Part shown: in pieces, positions 58,276 through 64,000 of the stretch
Layout of the letters: each line of letters starts with the position of its first letter
Position numbering within the stretch: the first letter of the stretch is position 1
Assembly (NCBI GenBank): GCA_029834535.1
Contig: JAQMWT010000447.1
Location: forward strand, 1 to 64,000
Source of the DNA: Chrysophaeum taylorii
Taxonomy: Eukaryota; Sar; Pelagophyceae; Pelagomonadales; Pelagomonadaceae
DNA: 64,000 nucleotides
Direction: 5' to 3'
The notes under the pieces: model-generated
Seen by the model: only the letters and a program-made list of their open reading frames with translations
Told to the model about the DNA's origin: nothing
Database searches by the model: none
Translations under genes and position numbers: made by a program

Positions 58276-58639
58276 ATCTAAATAAAATAAGTGAGGCCCA
58301 CTGAGAGCAGCTCTTTCCGGTCATCATTTCGTCTAAAACTTTTGCCGCGCCGGCGACGAGCTGTTGTTATTACTAGGATTAAAGGTCGACTGCAAAGAGG
58401 GGGGGGGGTACGTTTGTGTTTACGCGGGGTGCTCGGGGTTGGGGACGCCGGGCAGGGTGACCGCGGAGGGGTGGAACCCGGAGCTAGCCGCACCGACGCC
58501 CCTGTCGCCGGTCTCGCGTGATGGCACGCCAGGCGCCGTGGATACACATCAAAAAAACTTTATTAAATTTCGCCGTCAGGACGGACGGACGGACGGACGG
58601 ACGGAGTTCGCGCACCTGGATTCAGCCAGCCAGCCAGCA
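58276..58639. other. Short unassigned spacer
   Basis: Contains a G-run at 58399-58408 and a (GGAC)n tract at 58580-58603. No gene was seen. Confidence 0.4.
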
Positions 58640-61460
58640 GCTCCCGGTGGTAGGTGGTCCCAAATCAACTGACTGGTATTACTTCATCACGACCACGGTA
58701 ACCCTCATTCCGTTGGTAAAACGACGCGCCGCTGACGCTAACCCAAGCACCTGACGTTCGACCTATCGGCATTGGCACCGTCCGCCGCCGTGCCACTGGA
58801 CGGTGCCTTGTGCGTAGCCTCCACTCCGAGCTCTCTGAGGCACTGTACCCGATCAACGTTGCCGTCGGGGTCAAGGGCGGCCCCTCGCGCCTCGTCTTTG
58901 GCGTCCGCACCCACGCGGAGCAGTACCCCGACCAGGTCATCATCAAGCTGGACAAAATCAACGCCTTCAACGAGCTCAAGCGCCGGACCGTCGTGGACAA
59001 ACTCGCAAACCACGCCAACGCTAAGCTGCGTGCCTTTGGCCACTTTATGTTCAAGCAATTGCGGCCGGCATCCTGGGTGGCCCTCCACGGCCCCACCGGC
59101 CTCGATCGTGCCCCCTTCGACTCTCAAGAAGGCGGCCAGCAAGGCGACCCCACCTATCCACCGGCGTACTGTCTGGCAACGCATGACGCCGCTCAGGCCC
59201 TTGACACCCGCTTACGTTCATGTGCCGGCTACGCCCGATTTGGCATGGACGACGGCGTCATCTCTGGTTCCCCTCGTGAGGTTGTCGACGCCCTCCTGCA
59301 GTACGCCCGCGACATCCAAGCTAGCGGCGAGGAGCTCCGCCTCGACAAGTGCGAGGCGTTCTGTCCGGCACTTGGCATGGGGCTTCTCGACCACCCCGAT
59401 GTTCACGACCACGTCCAAGTTGCGCCTGACGGCACGCGTACTCTTGCTGGTATCCCCGTTGTCGCCGACGGCCTCGTAATCTACGGTGTGCCCATCGGCT
59501 CCCCGGCCACGCCGGAGATGCCTATGTCGAAGCTACCTTGCAACGCGAGGTTGACGCTCAGGTGAGCTACATGAGCCGTATTCGCACCAAGCTCCAGAAC
59601 GTCTCCCTCCACTGCATGTACTCGTTGGGCCGCTACTGCATCGCCCCGCGCATGGACTACATCGCGCAACACTGCTACCCCACCAATGCCTTGAGCGCGC
59701 TCCGCCGCTTCGACGTTGCCGCCCTCAGCTTCGTCGCCACAGCACTTGGCGCAGATCCGCGTCAGGTTTTTGACTCCAACGGCATCGTCCTCCAACGCCT
59801 CCGTCTTCCTGCTCGAAGTGGGGGTGGCGGCATTCGCTCCTGCGCCGACCTCAGCCCCGCCGCCTTTGTTGGCACGGCGGCCCAGGCCCTCCCACACCTC
59901 GTCGACCTTCGCGATCCTACGGGTGCCTTGGAGGTCCCTGGCTACCTCCCCGCCTCGCCTCGGTCCTGGGTGCCACTTCTTTTCGCACAGGTAACGAGTT
60001 GCACCGTTGGCACCACCTCCTCGCATCCGGTTGCCGCCTGGGGCGGGCACTCGAGACTGCGTGGGACGGACTTCGGGCTGATCTCCGTACCACGCTGGCT
60101 TCCCACGGCGGCGCTGGTTCCGGCGACCCCGCCAACGTTCATCTCGTCGACGGTCCTCTCTCCCACGAATTCGTCTCCATGGGCGTCCTCGTCGACCCCA
60201 CCATCTCGACACCCGTGCTCATACCCCAACTCCAGCGTGCTCTAACCTCCCAGCGCGAGACAGCTCGGGCCACTGCACTCCAGCGCCTTGCGGCCACCCT
60301 TCCCATCACCGAAGCACTTCGAGTAGCGGCGTCCTCATGGGATCGCTTCTCGACCATGTTCATCAGCTCGTGGCCCAGCTCTGGCCTTCAAATCCCCAAC
60401 CGCTGCTGGGCTGAGATGTGTGCCCAGTACTTTGGCTACCCCTCTCCAGCTTGTTTGGGCCTCGTGGGCACTCGCATTCTGGGCACTGACGTCGTTCTCG
60501 ACGCTCACGGCAAGGTGCTTCTCACGCAGGCCAACCTTGTCAACCGCGGAGGAGCGCGGACCACCTGGCATGACGGCCAGCTCGACTGCGTCCACGGCAG
60601 CGTCAAAGAGGCCGGCATCCCAGCCCTGTCCGAGGTTTTCGGCATCTTTGCTGACGTCGTCGCCCCTACCATTCGCACGCGCCTCTACGGCCGGTACCGA
60701 GGCAATCTCGCCCGACGTCAAGTCGTCCCAGACATCCTCACCACGCTCGACAACAAGGAGCAACTCTACGACATCAAAACCCTCGCTTGGGGTTCGTTGT
60801 ACACCGCCCACGCCCTCCATCCCTCCCACCCGTCGCCTGTCGATCGGCGCGCAGCGCAAGTCCACTCCGAATACCTCGCTCACGCCCGCGGCATCGACGC
60901 CATCATCCCCCAGCCGGGTACAGCACCACCGCCTGGCTTCTTGGGCCCTGTCGAACAGCGGCTACGTAGCTACGGCACCGTCGCCGGCCTCGTCTTTGGT
61001 GCCTTCGGTGAGGCCAGCGCGGCGTGCCACGCTCTCGCCCAAACATGCGCAGAGCGCATCGCTGCGCGAACCTGGGTGACAAGCGGCTGCGCCAACTTCA
61101 CAGAGGCAAAGGCGGCCCAAACTCGCAGCATCTACCGTGAGTGGGGGATCGCCAACGCATTAGGCCGGGCTCGCTGTGCCCTTACCGCCCTCACCCATGT
61201 CGCCGCCTCGGGGAACCCCGCCCAGGCCGCCCGATCCCAGCAGGACGTCACCCTTCGTCGCACATACGTCCGGCGGCAGCATGCGTACGACCTACGGGCG
61301 GGGCCCGTCCTCTCTTCGCCTGCCCCACGCCTCGGCGATGACCCCGACTAGGTCCCGCGTACTTATCTCCGCCCGTCAGGCACATCCCTCATACCCCACA
61401 AACCCACCCACATCCTTCATGCTCCCCACACACACCCCCCTCTTAGCAGTCGACATCTAA
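58640..61460 (+). mobile_element. LINE-like non-LTR retrotransposon with C-terminal PD-(D/E)XK-type domain
   Basis: Frames 58810-59565, 59538-60245 and 59999-61351 are collinear parts of one ORF with frameshifts near 59520 and 59990. Upstream text (VTLIPLVKR; DVRPIGIGTVRR near 58755) belongs to the RT fingers. The RT core has IIKLDKINAFNELKR, FDSQEGGQQGDPTYPPAY and the FGMDDGVISG box. The C-terminal part has ELHRWHH, then YRGNLARRQVVPDILTTLDN followed by EQLYDIKTLAWGSLYTAH. PD...DxK is the restriction-like nuclease pattern of R2/NeSL-type LINEs. The element ends near 61460 at TCTTAGCAGTCGACATC. The copy is probably inactive. Confidence 0.8.
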
Positions 61461-61669
61461 ACACAGACAGACAAGCGCGTTTTCTTCTTTCTTTCTTTCT
61501 TTCTTTCTTTCTTTCGTAAGAACCTGAACCTCCTCAACTACGCGGTTGCCGTCAACTACACCACTACGTCGTGTGCAAAGACCCAGTGCAGCGATCAACT
61601 CGAAACCTTGGTTCCCCAAGCCGGGCCCAAAAAGACCACTGAGCAGCATCATCATCTGGCGCCTTTCTT
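61461..61669. repeat. (TTTC)n microsatellite and flank
   Basis: TTTC units run from about 61484 to 61515, just after the LINE end. No gene was seen before the beta-helix gene end at 61670. Confidence 0.7.
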
Positions 61670-64000
61670 TTATGGCGAGCCAGCTGGGGTCGTCGTCAAC
61701 ATTATCTTGTTGGCGACCCAGGCGAGAAGGACCTCTGTCGCGGGGAGCGGGGCCGCCGTCGAACCGAGGTCCATCCCGTGGTCTTGGTACTCGGCGAGGG
61801 TCCAATCCGCAGCAGCAGCTACAGGGTTCTTCTTAGGTAGCACACCAGCATCGCAGGGAATTGCGGTGCGGTTGTCGAGGGTGAAGAAGGAATTGTTTGC
61901 CGACGTCGGCATCGTGTCAAGGAGGTCGTCGGGGTCGCAGACTTTTGAGGAGTAGAGCTTGGCAGATTCCAACTTGAGGACGCACGTGTTGTTGCGAAAG
62001 AGGTCGTAGGCGCCGTAGGCGTCGTCCATCGCGCACCCACGGTCTCCCTGGGCGCCGAGGTCGACGTCGACGAAGAGGGTCCCCGAGGTTTGTTTGTGGT
62101 AGCCCTCGTAATTTTTGGCCCCCCCCCAGATGATCGTGTTGTCGGTGTCGACGTAGTACGCGCTACCGTCGTCGTGGTCAATGGGCCACTCCGACGCGTA
62201 GTTGCCAAATATGACGCAGTTGGAGATGTGGGACGGCGCCGAAGCTATCGTCCTTCTCGCTTTTTCATCACTATCCTTGTTCTCCTCGAGACGGCGGTTA
62301 TAAGGCTGGCGGTCCCAGGTGTTGATGGGACCGTGATCCTTAGTCTCGCGGACCCAATTGAAGAACAAGCAGCGATCGATGCGGTGGCCGCCGAGGCCGT
62401 CGTTGATGTTCAAACCCGCGCGGGGACCGTTGAAGAAGATGGAGTCGACGACGGTCGCGGTCGAGCTCAAAAACATCGCCACGCCGGACGATTGCTTTTC
62501 GTAAGCGCCAATCTCGCGGAACCGGCACGCCGTGATTTTGGTGTTTGTTGGGACCCGCGAGAGGTCCATCAACCCCAGAATATCGTCGGTCGAGCCGTCG
62601 TCGTACGAGGTCGTGCCGAGCGACACGATCCCCGATGCCCCCAACCAGGCGAAGTCTGACCTCGATACGACCGTATTGTTGACCGCACCTTGGAGCAATA
62701 TGGCGTTGCCACCAAGCGACTCGAAGACGCAATCTTCGATCGTCACGCCGGCGACGTCGACAACAACAATCGCTGCGCCGGCGTGGATCGACCAATCGCC
62801 GCCCGACGGGACGCGGTACGCTTCGAGAAAAGTCGGCCGCGTCTGCGTCAGCGTGAGGCCACGGAAGGTCACGCCGTCCGCCTCGACGCGGACGAGCTCG
62901 GCGAGGTTCGAGACGACCATCGTATCAACCGACTCGTTGGCGCGCGGTTTGTACTCGAGCGCACCGTTCGCGTCCGCGAAGAACTCGCGCTCGTCGTCGA
63001 GAAACGAAGAGTGGTTCTCGAGGTAGTACTGTTGTCCGACCTCCTCGCCGCGCGCTTCTTGCTGCCCGCCTTGGAGCACGAGAAAATCCCCGTCGTTTCC
63101 CACGACCTCGAATTGCCAGCCGCCCCACCACTTGCCGTGGTACGCGTGGACGATCATCCCTTCGTAGTCGTCGTCGTCCACGCCCTTCAAGCTCGCGTTG
63201 AGGCGCGTCGGCCGGAGCGTCTTTCCCCAGAAACTGTATGGAGGATCATACCGTGTCGTTCCGACCGTCACCTCAAACCCAGAATAGTACGGTGTCTCTC
63301 GCACGTCGTTCACCTTTGCCGTTTGGACGTCGCCCGATTCCTCTTTCGCGTCGCTCCACCGGCCGCCGCCGTCTATCCAGCCGGTCGCTCCTTCGGTGTG
63401 GAGTCCCATCGTCTCCGGGTCGCCATTTGGGAACCTCGCCCGGATCTCGCGCCGCCCGTTGACCCAGAGCGAATCGACGGCGCCGCTCGCGTTCGCGGTG
63501 ATGACGGCGCCGACCTTTTTCCACTCCTTGATTTCTACGCCGCCCGACAGCACGGCAGCTCCCTCGCCGGCGATGGTGAGGCCTTTGTCGCGCGCGTCCA
63601 GCACGAGCGTCGCCCTTAAGTAGTGGGTTCCCTCTCGCAGCACAACGGCCTTCGCGGCACCGGTTGGACACGCGCGAGACTCGGCGACAGCTTCCTCGAC
63701 CGTCGCGCACGTTGCGTTCGCGCACTCCGTCGCGTTCGCGTCGACGTACACTACGCACTCAAACTCGCCGCCACCATTTTTCGACCGCCTGGAAGCTTTC
63801 TTCATTCCGTTTGGTCGGGACGCGTTGCAGAGCCCGCTGAGCTGCAACGCGTCGAAGACGTGCGCGTTCGGCGCGAACGACGGAGCGATCGCGTCAGCGA
63901 ACGACAGCGCCAGCGAGCGGAGCCCGCAGTCGAGTAAGGGGTCTTCGCCCTCTGGCCGAATCCCGATGCCCCACTCGCCGGCGCCGCCTCTCACCAACAC
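61670..64000 (-). CDS. Right-handed parallel beta-helix protein, partial (5' end outside window)
   Basis: 776 residues remain open to the window edge; the first codon is GTG, so the true start lies beyond 64000. A pectate-lyase-like fold is suggested by a first segment resembling CVVYVDANATECANATCATV (Cys-paired), then VVLREGTHYLRATLVLDARD and AGEGAAVLSGGVEIKEWKKV. Successive strand-turn repeats follow (VTFRGLTLTQTRPTF, VTIEDCVFESLGGNAILLQG, TKITACRFREIGAYEKQSSG, HISNCVIFGNYASEWPIDHD). Asn-glycosylation sites are frequent, so it is probably secreted. Such proteins bind or cleave polysaccharides; no catalytic set was identified. Confidence 0.75.
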   Translation of the reverse strand: MLVRGGAGEWGIGIRPEGEDPLLDCGLRSLALSFADAIAPSFAPNAHVFDALQLSGLCNASRPNGMKKASRRSKNGGGEFECVVYVDANATECANATCATVEEAVAESRACPTGAAKAVVLREGTHYLRATLVLDARDKGLTIAGEGAAVLSGGVEIKEWKKVGAVITANASGAVDSLWVNGRREIRARFPNGDPETMGLHTEGATGWIDGGGRWSDAKEESGDVQTAKVNDVRETPYYSGFEVTVGTTRYDPPYSFWGKTLRPTRLNASLKGVDDDDYEGMIVHAYHGKWWGGWQFEVVGNDGDFLVLQGGQQEARGEEVGQQYYLENHSSFLDDEREFFADANGALEYKPRANESVDTMVVSNLAELVRVEADGVTFRGLTLTQTRPTFLEAYRVPSGGDWSIHAGAAIVVVDVAGVTIEDCVFESLGGNAILLQGAVNNTVVSRSDFAWLGASGIVSLGTTSYDDGSTDDILGLMDLSRVPTNTKITACRFREIGAYEKQSSGVAMFLSSTATVVDSIFFNGPRAGLNINDGLGGHRIDRCLFFNWVRETKDHGPINTWDRQPYNRRLEENKDSDEKARRTIASAPSHISNCVIFGNYASEWPIDHDDGSAYYVDTDNTIIWGGAKNYEGYHKQTSGTLFVDVDLGAQGDRGCAMDDAYGAYDLFRNNTCVLKLESAKLYSSKVCDPDDLLDTMPTSANNSFFTLDNRTAIPCDAGVLPKKNPVAAAADWTLAEYQDHGMDLGSTAAPLPATEVLLAWVANKIMLTTTPAGSP

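Overview
This is a 64 kb piece of a compact, GC-rich nuclear genome from a photosynthetic protist. The eukaryotic evidence is Sec31, anoctamin, an NPRL3-type GATOR1 subunit, a mitochondrial-type HMG-box protein, GT-AG introns, and copia, LINE and Helitron-like elements. The algal evidence is a phytol-kinase-like enzyme and two bacterial-type fatty-acid condensing enzymes carrying N-terminal leaders. Most genes are single long ORFs. Few introns, many sulfatase and sulfotransferase genes and Ty1/copia elements suggest a stramenopile alga, perhaps a pelagophyte; the taxonomic guess is inference and low confidence.

Layout. 1-4.6 kb: a decayed Ty1/copia element on the minus strand. 5-15.5 kb: a densely packed, mostly minus-strand block holding a sulfotransferase, an iduronate-2-sulfatase-like sulfatase, a small membrane protein, a phytol/dolichol-kinase-like protein, a PH-CH-SH3-CH-thioredoxin-like scaffold, a 2OG-Fe(II) dioxygenase and a second sulfotransferase. 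15.6-16.35 kb: copy 1 of a Helitron-like repeat. 16.4-31.6 kb: pirin, a glycosyltransferase-like protein, a BTB protein, an HMG-box protein, an RCC1 protein, a PDZ-like protein, an LRR protein, Sec31 and an IPNS-like dioxygenase. 31.6-40.8 kb: anoctamin, a small secretory or plastid protein, a head-to-head KAS I/KAS III pair, a small ORF with an in-frame TGA, and NPRL3. 40.8-45.5 kb: AT-richer debris ending in Helitron-like copy 2. 45.6-55.2 kb: two paralogous GT31-like plus sulfotransferase fusion genes flanking about 5.5 kb of decayed retroelement, including a HIRAN-domain fragment. 55.2-57.2 kb: a pyrimidine 5'-nucleotidase-like gene and an unknown gene. 57.2-61.5 kb: two copies of a LINE that carries a C-terminal PD-(D/E)XK-like motif. 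61.7-64 kb: the 3' part of a right-handed beta-helix protein running off the window.

How the genes fit together. Four sulfotransferase-domain genes, one sulfatase and several glycosyltransferase-like domains point to sulfated-glycan metabolism, as expected for a marine alga with sulfated polysaccharides. The KAS I/KAS III pair supplies the elongating and initiating condensing enzymes of type II fatty acid synthesis from one 89 bp intergenic promoter. Several co-directional genes are only 12-51 bp apart. No rRNA, tRNA or CRISPR was recognised. Introns were called only where splice signals restore a frame supported by domain or paralog alignment. Starts are the first plausible ATG.
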